Shown here: positions 1 through 7,798 of the stretch, piece by piece | Numbering within the stretch: position 1 is the first letter of the stretch | How the letters are laid out: each line of letters starts with the position of its first letter | NCBI RefSeq assembly: GCF_003815875.1 | Contig: NZ_CP033924.1 | Coordinates: 3,844,001 to 3,908,000 of the forward strand | Origin: Chryseobacterium lactis | Lineage (GTDB): Bacteria; Bacteroidota; Bacteroidia; Flavobacteriales; Weeksellaceae | Direction: 5' to 3' | DNA: 64,000 bases | Position numbers and translations under genes: made by a program | Notes under the pieces: model-generated | Told to the model about the DNA's origin: nothing | Databases searched by the model: none | What the model saw: the letters and a program-made list of their open reading frames with translations, nothing else

Positions 1-440
1 GCGGTATTAAAAAGATATTTACCAAAAGAATACCCGATCAATATACTAATTCTGATGAGGTATATGCACTCGTTAAACATCAGGGTAGTGTTTTTTATAG
101 GACAGGCATTAAATTATTATCCATAATATGGCCTGTTTAGCACATATCGATTATGCGTTGGCATTAAAAGGTTAATTATGAAAATTGAAAGAAAGGCAAG
201 ATTGGGTTCATTTATTGATAAGAAACTTAAGGAGTGACAAAGTCGCTGATAAACTATATGATTATACGTTTGCTTATAAAGAATCAATGAAGTTGATTCC
301 ATCTTTGCCTCCTTTAAAGTATAGCATCATATAGTAGAAATCTTCGTGAAATCTAAACTGGATGGGTTTAAACAATATTCTGACCCTCAATTTTTGTGCT
401 TAATCCACAAAATGGCTTTTCCATGAAACCTGAATAGAAC
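1..440. other. gene-poor left edge with no convincing gene
   Basis: No intact gene is visible. On the plus strand short open stretches continue one another only across stops or frame changes. One is the 41-codon frame open from base 1 to a stop at 124-126. Another is a short frame starting at ATG 178 that stops at 235-237 and seems to resume in another frame up to about 330. This looks like eroded coding DNA, but I do not recognise the parent protein. A minus-strand open frame across 117-302 has an unusual composition for a protein and no context, so I do not call it. Confidence 0.4.
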
Positions 441-470
441 AAAAAAGCCCTCCGGAATTTCCGGAAGACT
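441..470 (-). terminator. hairpin terminator, minus strand
   Basis: Read on the minus strand, a TCCGG/CCGGA stem with an AAATT loop is followed by GGGC and six T. It lies downstream of the degraded minus-strand material at 595-712 rather than of an intact gene. Confidence 0.5.
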
Positions 471-594
471 CAACGTAATTCTAATTCAGACAAATAGTAA
501 AATTATGCCTGTGCCTTAACCGTCATCTATCGATTGGACAACGTAATTTTTATAGTTTACTAATACTTAAATACATTTTAAAATTCAAATAAAT

Positions 595-628
595 CCGGCA
601 GAAAAATACCGTTGACCACTTCTGCCGG
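595..628 (-). terminator. CCGGCAGAA hairpin, probable old terminator
   Basis: A perfect 9-bp inverted repeat (CCGGCAGAA at 595-603, TTCTGCCGG at 620-628) lies just after the minus-strand remnant that ends at 644. The T-run is weak. Its position fits the terminator of a lost minus-strand gene. Confidence 0.45.
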
Positions 629-643
629 TAAAAATAGAATTTA

Positions 644-712
644 TTAAAATCTGGCAGTTGCACTAAATACCATGCCGGGTATTAAAGACTGTCGAAGAAT
701 TCTATAGCAAAA
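644..712 (-). pseudogene. possible C-terminal remnant of an outer-membrane barrel protein
   Basis: The minus strand reads a 22-codon tail, RILRQSLIPGMVFSATARF plus three residues before it, and then a stop. A closing beta-strand that ends in an aromatic residue is typical of TonB-dependent receptors and other barrel proteins. Upstream the frame is closed by a stop, so only a tail could remain. It is followed by a hairpin at 595-628 as a real gene end would be. The assignment rests on this short tail alone and is tentative. Confidence 0.3.
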
Positions 713-903
713 TTAGATGACTCAATCGATATGGGTATTATCCATATTATCCAACAACTTGTTGATTTAATAAAATGCCCAATATGACCACGCTCATAAA
801 ACCTCCTGCTAATCTTTCCTACTTTTATTCAAAGTTTTTCATTTAACCCAATAGTTTTTAGCCTCCTCCCGGGGGCTTTTCATTTGATAGCAAGTCTTTT
901 ACA

Positions 904-940
904 ATAAAAAAACAGCTGCAATATGAATTGCAGCCGTCTG
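904..940 (-). terminator. terminator of the 966-1649 gene
   Basis: The inverted repeat CAGCTGCAAT / ATTGCAGCCG (913-935) is followed on the minus strand by seven T (906-912). It sits 30 bp past the stop of the minus-strand gene. Confidence 0.8.
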
Positions 941-965
941 TAATTAAAATCAAATATTTGGAGAA

Positions 966-1649
966 TTATAAACTTTTTGAACGTGCCACCCCAATAAGAT
1001 AGACAAGATGAGCAAACATACTTCGCTTCACCGATTCTACTTTAATTGTTCCTGTCGTTTGATTGATGGTGGTCACAATATCCGTATTACACTGTCCTGA
1101 AAATGATCCGCTTCCCAGATAATTCGCCATATTGGCCGTAGGATAGGAGATTCTCGGGTAATCCGGGGGAAGTTGGTTGGCTACCGGTGCCGTTCCGAAA
1201 AATCCTTTATCATCAACATAACGGGCTGTCCAGGTTCCTAGAAATTGTCCGTTTCCGGTATTAATGCCTTGTCCGACAATAATCTGAGTGTCCACAGCAT
1301 TGGTGAATCCTGCACATGAGCTGTAGTGATTTAAAGTAACAGTGCACGAGGAAGCATTATCTGCAGGCTGGAAACATTGTCCTTCATAAATGGTTGATCT
1401 TTGTTCTGCAGGTGAAGTAGAAGTATTCAATACCGCTTTTGGTGAAAAAATTTCTTCCGGTGAGATAAGGGTTAAAACGCCCTGAGCGTCGGCTGATACA
1501 ATTTTTCTATCAGGATTGGCTAGTGGTCTTACACGTACTGATCCGTTAACGTCCAGTGTATTGGTAGGAGAGGTGGTGTTAATTCCTATTTGAGCGCTTG
1601 CACAACTACAAAAAGTAAGCACTGCCAAAAAAGAAGTCTTTGTTTTCAT
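966..1649 (-). CDS. secreted hypothetical protein with IGINTTSPTNTLDVNG-type N-terminus
   Basis: A 227-residue protein with a signal peptide (MKTKTSFLAV to about residue 19, cleavage after SASA-like CASAQ). The mature N-terminus reads IGINTTSPTNTLDVNGSVRV, a motif common at the start of secreted Bacteroidota proteins that resemble phage tail-fibre bases. The rest has several Cys (CFQPADNASSCTVTL, SSCAGF, GQCNTD) that could form disulfides outside the cytoplasm. No enzyme motif is seen. It stands alone, with its own terminator at 904-940. I cannot assign a function; it is probably a surface or extracellular protein. Confidence 0.8.
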   Translation of the reverse strand: MKTKTSFLAVLTFCSCASAQIGINTTSPTNTLDVNGSVRVRPLANPDRKIVSADAQGVLTLISPEEIFSPKAVLNTSTSPAEQRSTIYEGQCFQPADNASSCTVTLNHYSSCAGFTNAVDTQIIVGQGINTGNGQFLGTWTARYVDDKGFFGTAPVANQLPPDYPRISYPTANMANYLGSGSFSGQCNTDIVTTINQTTGTIKVESVKRSMFAHLVYLIGVARSKSL

Positions 1650-1903
1650 GTTATTAAATTGAGTGTGTTTGAATTTGTCACTAAGGTAAGAAATATCTTT
1701 GATTTGGTATAAAAATTCGTGTTAAATGTGATGTATAGGATGATTGAAAGCTTATTTTGTTTATTACAGAAAATTTTTAACATATCCTTGAAGTGCTAAT
1801 TCAAAATTTCTTGATCTTGAATTTGTTTGAAAAATATTTGTATTTTAGCCGGAATATGTTGTTTTTTAATAAACATATTACCTGCTGATTAAAATTCAGA
1901 TAA
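1650..1903. other. AT-rich intergenic stretch
   Basis: This separates the divergent secreted-protein gene (minus) and the lipoprotein gene (plus). It is AT-rich with short TTTG-containing motifs that could be promoter parts for either side. No open frame or hairpin of note is seen. Confidence 0.5.
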
Positions 1904-1929
1904 TTTGAATGAAAAAATTAGTAGATTTG
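1904..1929 (+). promoter_or_regulatory. Bacteroidota-type promoter for the lipoprotein at 2040
   Basis: TAGATTTG at 1922-1929 matches the -7 consensus TAnnTTTG. A TTTG at 1904-1907 could be the -33 element, though the spacing of 14 is short. It would give a 5' leader of about 105 nt. Confidence 0.5.
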
Positions 1930-2039
1930 CACGGAACAAAAAATAATAAATATTAAACACTATTTCTCATTGCAGGGCTTTTCAGGAACGAATGCAAACG
2001 GAGAATAACAGGATTTTAGGTTATTAAACTACTGAAACT

Positions 2040-2417
2040 ATGAAGAAACTATTTTTACTTTTATTAACAGCATTTTTATTTATCGGTTGCAGCTCTGACG
2101 ATGAAACCATTTACGATTACGTAGGAACATGGTCAGGTACTTTTGAAGGAGGTGATAATGGTGTTTGGAACATTGTAGTAGACAATACAGGTAAGGTGAC
2201 AGGAACAATGCATTCTAATACTACTACTGATAATTATAGTATTTCCGGTAGTTTAAGTAATTCAGGAGATTTGAACGGAACTGTAGGTCTTCCTGCAAAA
2301 GGAGAGTTCAAAGGAAAACTGAATATAGATAAAACAAATAAAAAAGGAAACGGAAGCTGGTCAAATTCACTTCCAACTCCCGCACAGTACGGAACCTGGA
2401 AAGGAGAAAAGAAATAA
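2040..2417 (+). CDS. small secreted lipoprotein
   Basis: 125 residues with a lipoprotein signal peptide whose lipobox is FIGC, so Cys17 would be lipidated, followed by SSDDE. Acidic residues right after the lipid Cys match the surface-export signal described for Bacteroidota lipoproteins. The mature part has repeated short beta-strand patterns (GTWSGTF, GTMHSN, GSLSNSG, GTWKGEKK), suggesting a small beta-barrel of the lipocalin-like kind, but this is inference. It is monocistronic, with a promoter at 1922 and a terminator at 2424. Function unknown. Confidence 0.8.
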   Translation: MKKLFLLLLTAFLFIGCSSDDETIYDYVGTWSGTFEGGDNGVWNIVVDNTGKVTGTMHSNTTTDNYSISGSLSNSGDLNGTVGLPAKGEFKGKLNIDKTNKKGNGSWSNSLPTPAQYGTWKGEKK

Positions 2418-2421
2418 AATA

Positions 2422-2449
2422 AAAAGTCTGCAACGCGCAGACTTTTTTG
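2422..2449. terminator. bidirectional terminator
   Basis: AAGTCTGC / GCAGACTT stem with six or more T on the plus strand and A-rich sequence on the other side. It serves the converging genes at 2040-2417 and 2451-3083. Confidence 0.85.
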
Positions 2450-2450
2450 T

Positions 2451-3083
2451 TTATACAAATCCCATGTGGATAATCTCATTCTTTTTCTTCAGTGCTATAA
2501 AATAAAGGACAAAATCTTCTTTATTAAATTGCTCTTTAAAACTTGCTTCTTTTTCAGATAATGAAACTGTTTCTTCAATATATTCAGCAGTATAATTTTG
2601 AGAATCCAGTTTCATGGTTACAATGATTGCTTCATCTGCTTTATTATTTCCACTTGTGTAAAGATTCTGTTCTTTAATCTGTACGGCTGATGCCAAATTT
2701 TTCTTTTCTCCAAAACAGAATTCTTTCAAAAGTTTCTTCCCTTCATCTGTTTTCAACCCATTCTCAACAGTTCGTTGCCCCCGGCTGGAAACCGTATCAA
2801 AATCCTTTATTTCAGTCATCAATCTTGCAAACTTCTGGTAGAGGAGGAGATCACCTGATTCTTTAATATAGGATTCCAGACAACCTCTTATCATTTTTCC
2901 CGTCTTTGAACAGTGCCCGAATTCCGAACTGTTCTGCCTTACTTTTTCATAAGACGGATTTTTGTTAAAAGCCTTTTTATTAAACCCGCTTTTCTTCCGA
3001 ACCACATTTTTACCGTTCAGATTATAAAAAACAAGGTCGCCTACAGCTCCTGTAATCTTGATTAAACTTTCATATGTTGCCAT
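2451..3083 (-). CDS. conserved flavobacterial hypothetical protein
   Basis: 210 residues, no signal peptide, rich in Lys and Glu, starting MATYESLIKITGAVGDLVFYNLNGKNVVRKKSGF. This N-terminus (a short beta-hairpin followed by 'KNVVRKKSGFNKKAFNKNPSYEKVRQNSSEFG') resembles a family seen repeatedly in Chryseobacterium and relatives, without assigned role. The basic first third could bind nucleic acid, but I see no known DNA-binding motif. Its stop abuts the shared terminator at 2422-2449. Function unknown. Confidence 0.75.
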   Translation of the reverse strand: MATYESLIKITGAVGDLVFYNLNGKNVVRKKSGFNKKAFNKNPSYEKVRQNSSEFGHCSKTGKMIRGCLESYIKESGDLLLYQKFARLMTEIKDFDTVSSRGQRTVENGLKTDEGKKLLKEFCFGEKKNLASAVQIKEQNLYTSGNNKADEAIIVTMKLDSQNYTAEYIEETVSLSEKEASFKEQFNKEDFVLYFIALKKKNEIIHMGFV

Positions 3084-3191
3084 GTCGCAAAATTGAACTC
3101 AAATATAGCAATAAATATATGAATTAAAAATTTTAACATATATTTATCATATAGTTGTAGTATAGTTATATTATAATTAAAATATAAAATG

Positions 3192-3199
3192 TATATTTG
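3192..3199 (+). promoter_or_regulatory. -7 element TATATTTG upstream of NlpC/P60 gene
   Basis: TATATTTG is an exact TAnnTTTG match 30 bp before the start codon, in a very AT-rich stretch. No clear -33 TTTG is visible. Confidence 0.5.
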
Positions 3200-3229
3200 T
3201 GTACCAATACTTAATTAAGTAAAAATCAG

Positions 3230-3808
3230 ATGAATATGGTAACGGGATTATTTCAAAAAAAAATAAGCATAAAGCAGCTGTCTGTTTTACTGATTGCATC
3301 TGCTTTTGTAGTTTCCTGCGGGACATCGAAAAAAGTTTCTTCCTCAAAAAAATCGGGATCTAAAACGGTCGTTAAATCTGAAAATCTTAGAAAACTGGAT
3401 TCCAGATTTGGAGGTAGTGTTTCAAGATCAATTAATGATGTTTTAAAAGATGCCGAGAAATACCTTGGAACTCCTTATAAATTCGGAGGAAATACCTCAT
3501 CAGGGTTTGATTGTTCAGGATTTACGGTAAAAGTATTTGAAGAAAATGACTTCAACCTTCCCCGAAGATCTTCAGATCAGGCTGATGCCGGGAAAAATAT
3601 TGATATTAAAGAGGTAAAACCCGGTGATTTATTATTTTTTGCGACAGCAGGAGGCAGCAGAGTGTCACACGTAGGAATCGTTCACGATATAGGTCCGGAT
3701 GGAGAAGTGAAATTTATCCATGCTTCTACTTCAAAAGGGGTCATCATTTCATCTCTTAATGAAAAGTATTGGAACAAGGCTTATCTGCATGCACAAAGGG
3801 TTTTATAA
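3230..3808 (+). CDS. NlpC/P60 family lipoprotein, cell-wall peptidase
   Basis: A 192-residue outer-membrane or periplasmic lipoprotein (lipobox VVSC, Cys30) with a Ser/Lys-rich linker to about residue 65 and an NlpC/P60 domain over residues 70-190. The catalytic triad is visible: Cys95 in DCSGF, His147 in SHVGI and His164 in FIHAS. Such enzymes cut gamma-D-Glu-diaminopimelate or related bonds in peptidoglycan stem peptides. An in-frame ATG two codons downstream is an alternative start. The LytTR gene follows after 9 bp, suggesting co-transcription. Confidence 0.93.
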   Translation: MNMVTGLFQKKISIKQLSVLLIASAFVVSCGTSKKVSSSKKSGSKTVVKSENLRKLDSRFGGSVSRSINDVLKDAEKYLGTPYKFGGNTSSGFDCSGFTVKVFEENDFNLPRRSSDQADAGKNIDIKEVKPGDLLFFATAGGSRVSHVGIVHDIGPDGEVKFIHASTSKGVIISSLNEKYWNKAYLHAQRVL

Positions 3809-3817
3809 TTACTCTAC

Positions 3818-4144
3818 ATGAAAAATAGAACCTTCGCTTTTATTAAGACAGATAAAAAACTGATCAAAGTTTTCTATGATGAAGTTACTGTCATTAAAGG
3901 GCTGGGGAATTATGTAGAAGTTCATACGACCAACCATAAAAGATATATCTATTATAAGACACTCAAAGATCTGATCGAAAATCTTCCTGATGAATTCATG
4001 CGGGTTCATCATTCATACATTGTCAACTTAACTACTATTGATTCCTTTGAAGATAATCAGCTTATTTGCGGAGATTTAAAAATTACCGTAGCCAAAAGCT
4101 ATAAAGAATGTCTTAATAATGCGCTGAGTAAAATGATGCTTTAA
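3818..4144 (+). CDS. stand-alone LytTR DNA-binding protein
   Basis: 108 residues consisting almost wholly of one LytTR domain: FAFIKTDKKLIKVFYDEVTVIKGLGNYVEVHT, followed by KTLKDLIENLPDEFMRVHHSYIVNL and DLKITVAKSYKE. These match the family's conserved blocks. LytTR proteins bind DNA as transcription regulators and usually carry a receiver domain; none is present here, so any control must come from another protein or from expression level. It lies 9 bp behind the NlpC/P60 gene, probably in the same transcript, but its target is not evident from sequence. Confidence 0.9.
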   Translation: MKNRTFAFIKTDKKLIKVFYDEVTVIKGLGNYVEVHTTNHKRYIYYKTLKDLIENLPDEFMRVHHSYIVNLTTIDSFEDNQLICGDLKITVAKSYKECLNNALSKMML

Positions 4145-4253
4145 AAGCAAACCGAATCAATAAACTAATCATATACATCATATTTACTGAATACTACATA
4201 AAAAAGTTTTTACGCACTGTTTCTTATCATAATTTCGCAGAAAACTTTTATTT

Positions 4254-4622
4254 ATGAATACAGATGAAGTCCTGGATTTTATTAAAAATAATAACCTTAT
4301 GGGAATCAAAGCCGGGTCAGAAAGAACTGATTTCTTGGAAATATGGATGGTAGCCGTTCAGAACAGAATTTTTGCCCGTTCGTGGGGGCTTGCAAAAAGA
4401 AGCTGGTACACTGCTTTCCTGGAGTGCGCGGAAGGACAGATTAAATGTGGTGATAGAATATATAATATAACAGCTGCCATTCCTAAGGATCTGAACGAGC
4501 TTACAGAAGAGATAAATCATGCTTATCTTGCAAAGTATAATTTTGGAAAAAACAGTAAATATGCACTAGGAATCACTGAAGAAAGACATATTGAAAAAAC
4601 AATGGAGTTTATTCTTTTGTAA
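4254..4622 (+). CDS. DUF2255 family protein
   Basis: 122 residues, cytoplasmic. The pattern EIWMVAVQNRIFARSWGLAKRSWYTAFLE followed by GQIKCGDRIYNITAAIPKD fits DUF2255, a small family related in fold to flavin/nitroreductase-like split barrels. It has no signal peptide and no obvious active-site motif. It appears monocistronic, followed by a REP-like repeat at 4642 rather than a strong terminator. The biochemical role is not known. Confidence 0.8.
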   Translation: MNTDEVLDFIKNNNLMGIKAGSERTDFLEIWMVAVQNRIFARSWGLAKRSWYTAFLECAEGQIKCGDRIYNITAAIPKDLNELTEEINHAYLAKYNFGKNSKYALGITEERHIEKTMEFILL

Positions 4623-4641
4623 ATGATCTTTAACAATAAAT

Positions 4642-4674
4642 ATCAATAGAGATGGGCTTTAGTCCGTCCAATAA
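4642..4674. repeat. REP-like palindromic element, copy 1
   Basis: TCAATAGAGATGGGCTTTAG followed by TCCGTCCAATA. It matches the element at 7000-7031 at nearly every position and has the imperfect palindrome GATGGGCTTTAGTCCGTC. A degenerate second half with TGGCTTTAGCCG follows at about 4692. It lies just downstream of a plus-strand gene, like copy 2. Confidence 0.7.
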
Positions 4675-4774
4675 TAAAAGATTTTCCACTGGCTTTAGCC
4701 GAAATTTAATAAAAGAAGATGGGTTTTATCACAATTTACATTGTGGCTTCTTCTAAAAAAAATCTATAAAACAT

Positions 4775-4816
4775 AAAAAGCAACCCTTCATTTAAGATGG
4801 GTTGCTTTCTTTTTAA
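4775..4816. terminator. terminator of MFS gene, probably bidirectional
   Basis: AAAGCAACCC / GGGTTGCTTT stem with T-rich flank on both strands, lying 26 bp past the stop of the minus-strand MFS gene. Confidence 0.75.
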
Positions 4817-4841
4817 AGTATAATTTCAATATATTAATGAA

Positions 4842-6029
4842 TTAGGTTTGCTTACAAGCTGTTGTTGCAAATTCATTATGTTCTTCTTTTTCATTTTCTG
4901 TTGCATTTTTCGGGAAAGAAAAGAAACTCAGAACGAAGGTGATGATAAGAAGTAAGACACTGACTGAAAGAATATAATGAACTCCATAATAGGAACTCAC
5001 GATTCCTCCAAGAAATGCTCCCAACGAAATTCCAATATTAAAAGATGATGTGAGTAAGCTATTCACAAATTCAAGGGCATGATGAGGAACAGATTGTGTG
5101 GTACGGATATTTGAAACCAAAAAGCCACCGGTGTGAATCATTCCCCAAAAAGAAACGATAAAGACCATCGCAATAAAAATACCCCCCAGAAAATAAGCTG
5201 AAATTTGTACGGCAATTAATAAGATTAAAAATAACCTTGTCGTCAGTTGCACATTTTTATGTAAAGCTATTCCCATGAGCCAGTTGCCTAGAGTTCCCAT
5301 ACCACCGAAAAGAAGAAGCATAATGCTGATCTCTGCACCATTCATTCTGGTAATTTCTTCAAGATAGGCGGTAAGATAGGTGTAACTGGAAAACATGGCC
5401 GCCAATGTAAAAATCGTTGAGATCAGATTCATCCATAAAAGAGGTTCCTTCATTACGGCAAATTGATTCTGTCCGGATTCTTCTTTTTTTCCAGGCAGGG
5501 AAGGAATAAAAAGCAATAAGCCAATAAATGCAATGAGACTGATTGCACTGCTAAGGAAGAATGAAGCTTTCCAGTCATGGAAAAGATCTGCTGCATACGT
5601 TGTCATCGGAATACCAAGCACAGTAGCCAGACTTAGCCCCAACATGACAGTGGACACTCCTTTTGCTCCCTTTTCCTTGAAGGCAATCGCAATGGAGATG
5701 TTCCAAAAAAGAGGATGTAATATAGCTGGCAATATTCGGGCAATCATCAGCATAGTAAAATTGGTGGAAAATGCAGATATCAGATTTGAAAGTACAAATA
5801 TGCTCATGACAAGACACAGTAAAAACTTACGGTTTACCTTGGTCGTGAATGAAGTAATAAACGGGGAAGAAACAGCAACGGTTATGGCAAAAGCACTCAG
5901 TAACCAGCCTGCCGTATCTATTGATACTCCGAATTGCCGGCTGATGGTAGGCAGAATACCCACCACTCCGAATTCTGTAGTAATAATACCAAAAGCTCCC
6001 AGGGCGAGAACATAGATTGATCTTTTCAT
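4842..6029 (-). CDS. MFS transporter, DHA1/AraJ-like efflux family
   Basis: 395 residues with about 12 hydrophobic segments, the usual size for a 12-TM drug:proton antiporter of the DHA1 group (AraJ/YdhP-like sugar or drug efflux). Family marks are the first helix GAFGIITTEFGVVGILPTIS, the loop-2/3 region TTKVNRKFLLC and the sequence ARILPAILHPLFWNIS. The C-terminus is a short charged tail. An AraC-type regulator is divergently transcribed from the 88-bp gap between them, so this is probably a regulator/exporter pair. The substrate cannot be told from sequence. Confidence 0.9.
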   Translation of the reverse strand: MKRSIYVLALGAFGIITTEFGVVGILPTISRQFGVSIDTAGWLLSAFAITVAVSSPFITSFTTKVNRKFLLCLVMSIFVLSNLISAFSTNFTMLMIARILPAILHPLFWNISIAIAFKEKGAKGVSTVMLGLSLATVLGIPMTTYAADLFHDWKASFFLSSAISLIAFIGLLLFIPSLPGKKEESGQNQFAVMKEPLLWMNLISTIFTLAAMFSSYTYLTAYLEEITRMNGAEISIMLLLFGGMGTLGNWLMGIALHKNVQLTTRLFLILLIAVQISAYFLGGIFIAMVFIVSFWGMIHTGGFLVSNIRTTQSVPHHALEFVNSLLTSSFNIGISLGAFLGGIVSSYYGVHYILSVSVLLLIITFVLSFFSFPKNATENEKEEHNEFATTACKQT

Positions 6030-6117
6030 TGATTTAAAAAATTTTGATGTAGCAAATTTGGACAGAAAAAATGTAAAAAATCAGTATAATTTAATGATAA
6101 ATAAGTAATTTTACCGT

Positions 6118-6966
6118 ATGAAAAGAGAGAACATCGATCAATTGGTAAAAGTTGAATATCATCAGGCTGAAAACTGTCCCTTAAAAGACATTCAGTTTTC
6201 CTTTTTTCAGATTGTATATGTTATTTCCGGAAAAGGATCTTTTATCATCAACAACAATATCGCTTCCTTCACTAAAGGCAGTCTGATACTCATGACACCG
6301 GATGATCAGCACTCTTTGAATATTGAAGAAAAAACAGAACTTTTACTCGTAAAGTTCAGTGAACGTTATATAAAAGATTACAGGTGGAATAGTATTGATT
6401 CAATAGGATGTCTGCTTTACGGAGCTTCTTATCTTTCAGGATGTATCCTGCAGAATAAACCCGATATTGTTTTGGTGGATTCAATTATTGCTTCACTTCT
6501 TCACGGTATTGATCATCCTGATCTTTATCAGGAAGAATTGACACTGCATTATGTGAATGCATTGATTGTAATTGCTGCGAGGAATATTTCAAAGATGCGG
6601 GCCGAGAATATAAGCTCCAATAGTGATAAAAGAATAGTAGAAATTATCAATTACATCCAGGGCAATATTCACGATCCGGCACTTCTGAAAGTCTCCGTTA
6701 TCTCACAGAAATTTGGACTTTCTGAAACCTATCTTGGCAGCTATTTTAAAAACCACTCCGGAGAAACGATTACCCATTATATTTTGAATTATAAATTGAG
6801 ATTGATTGAGCACCGCCTCCTTTTCAGCGATATGAGGATCAATGAGATTGTTACGGAATTTGGATTTTCAGATGAAAGCCATCTCAATAAATTTTTTAAA
6901 AAACAACATAAAATAAGCCTTACAGAATTTAAGAAAACCAAAAGTGCAGAAAAATCAATCGTTTAG
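6118..6966 (+). CDS. AraC family transcriptional regulator
   Basis: 282 residues. The N-terminal half has a cupin-type sensing domain (VISGKGSFIINNNIASFTKGSLILMTPDDQHSL). The C-terminal about 100 residues form the double helix-turn-helix AraC domain (FGLSETYLGSYFKNHSGETI, then INEIVTEFGFSDESHLNKFF). It is divergent from the MFS exporter and is the obvious candidate for its regulator; the shared AT-rich gap 6030-6117 should hold the operator, but no clean repeat is visible. The ligand is unknown. Confidence 0.92.
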   Translation: MKRENIDQLVKVEYHQAENCPLKDIQFSFFQIVYVISGKGSFIINNNIASFTKGSLILMTPDDQHSLNIEEKTELLLVKFSERYIKDYRWNSIDSIGCLLYGASYLSGCILQNKPDIVLVDSIIASLLHGIDHPDLYQEELTLHYVNALIVIAARNISKMRAENISSNSDKRIVEIINYIQGNIHDPALLKVSVISQKFGLSETYLGSYFKNHSGETITHYILNYKLRLIEHRLLFSDMRINEIVTEFGFSDESHLNKFFKKQHKISLTEFKKTKSAEKSIV

Positions 6967-6999
6967 GTCAAAGATTGTACTATAGATCAGATACTATAT

Positions 7000-7031
7000 T
7001 CAATAGGGGTGGGCTTTAGCCCATCCAATAT
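7000..7031. repeat. REP-like palindromic element, copy 2
   Basis: TCAATAGGGGTGGGCTTTAG followed by CCCATCCAATA, containing the perfect palindrome GATGGGCTAAAGCCCA-type core (TGGGCTTTAGCCCA). It lies directly downstream of the AraC gene. Copy 1 is at 4642-4674. Confidence 0.7.
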
Positions 7032-7103
7032 TTAATATCCAGCCACAAAACGCAATAACATTGCACCCGAAAATCTTTGAAATTTGTCAAAAAACTATAC
7101 ATT

Positions 7104-7715
7104 ATGACAGACTTTATCAGATTTTTTATTCCTTCTTATTTCCTGTTATTTCTTTTAATTGCCTTTCTGGGGATCAGCCTCAAAGTTGCTCGAGACATCG
7201 GGAAAAATCCAAGTGTTTTCCCAAAAGATGATTCAGCTTATGCTTTTATTGGCAGATATTTTAAACGTACTCTTTTGATGCTGTTTATTTATACCATTTT
7301 AATTGCATGGATTCCTGATCAGATAAGACAGAGCTTTACCATTAATTTTCTGGATGTTCCCGGTTTGCGATATGTGGGAATTACTTTAATGATATTGGCA
7401 TTAATATGGACGATTACCGCTCAATTACAGATGAAGGACTCATGGCGTATTGGAATTGATCATGAAATGAAAACGACACTTGTTACCCGGGGATTATTCA
7501 AATTTTCAAGAAACCCGATATTTTTGGGAATGACAGTCAGTCTTCTGGGTTTTTTGCTCCTTTTTCCTACTTTGATAGCCTTCCTATTTTTACTTGTAGC
7601 AAGTATTCTGATGCAGATTCAAATAAGGCTGGAGGAAGAATATTTACTTCAGCAGCACGGAGAAATCTATGAGGGCTATAAAAAGAGGGTTAGGCGTATG
7701 CTAAGTCTTTATTAA
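7104..7715 (+). CDS. isoprenylcysteine/phospholipid methyltransferase-like membrane protein
   Basis: 203 residues with four to five hydrophobic segments. The C-terminal half carries the signature of the ICMT/PEMT-like family: RGLFKFSRNPIFLGMTVSLLG, then EEEYLLQQHGEIYEGYKKRVRR. These bacterial integral-membrane proteins use S-adenosylmethionine to methylate small or lipid substrates; the actual substrate is unknown. An in-frame TTG at 7077 would add nine residues, but the promoter-like TTTG motifs overlap it, so I prefer the ATG. The REP-like element lies upstream and dapD starts 83 bp downstream from its own promoter. Confidence 0.8.
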   Translation: MTDFIRFFIPSYFLLFLLIAFLGISLKVARDIGKNPSVFPKDDSAYAFIGRYFKRTLLMLFIYTILIAWIPDQIRQSFTINFLDVPGLRYVGITLMILALIWTITAQLQMKDSWRIGIDHEMKTTLVTRGLFKFSRNPIFLGMTVSLLGFLLLFPTLIAFLFLLVASILMQIQIRLEEEYLLQQHGEIYEGYKKRVRRMLSLY

Positions 7716-7753
7716 AAGCAACGTGTTAAAACCTGTTTTGCTGAACTTTTTTG

Positions 7754-7761
7754 TATCTTTG
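7754..7761 (+). promoter_or_regulatory. -7 element TATCTTTG for dapD
   Basis: An exact TAnnTTTG match 37 bp before the dapD ATG. A TTTTG at 7736-7740 is rather close for a -33 element. Confidence 0.6.
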
Positions 7762-7798
7762 GCCGGTATAATTTTTCAAACTAATTTAAATAAGAAAC

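Noticed and set aside
1..126. transposase C-terminus (IS30-like) in the first frame
   Set aside because: A few residues looked suggestive, but no catalytic motif or inverted repeat supports an insertion sequence.
117..302. minus-strand frame of 61 codons
   Set aside because: No signal, motif or neighbour; it lies opposite short broken plus-strand frames and has an odd Ile/Leu/Ser/Tyr mix.
5533..6015. 160-codon plus-strand frame inside the MFS gene
   Set aside because: Shadow of the minus-strand transporter; the composition is not protein-like and the MFS gene has full family motifs.
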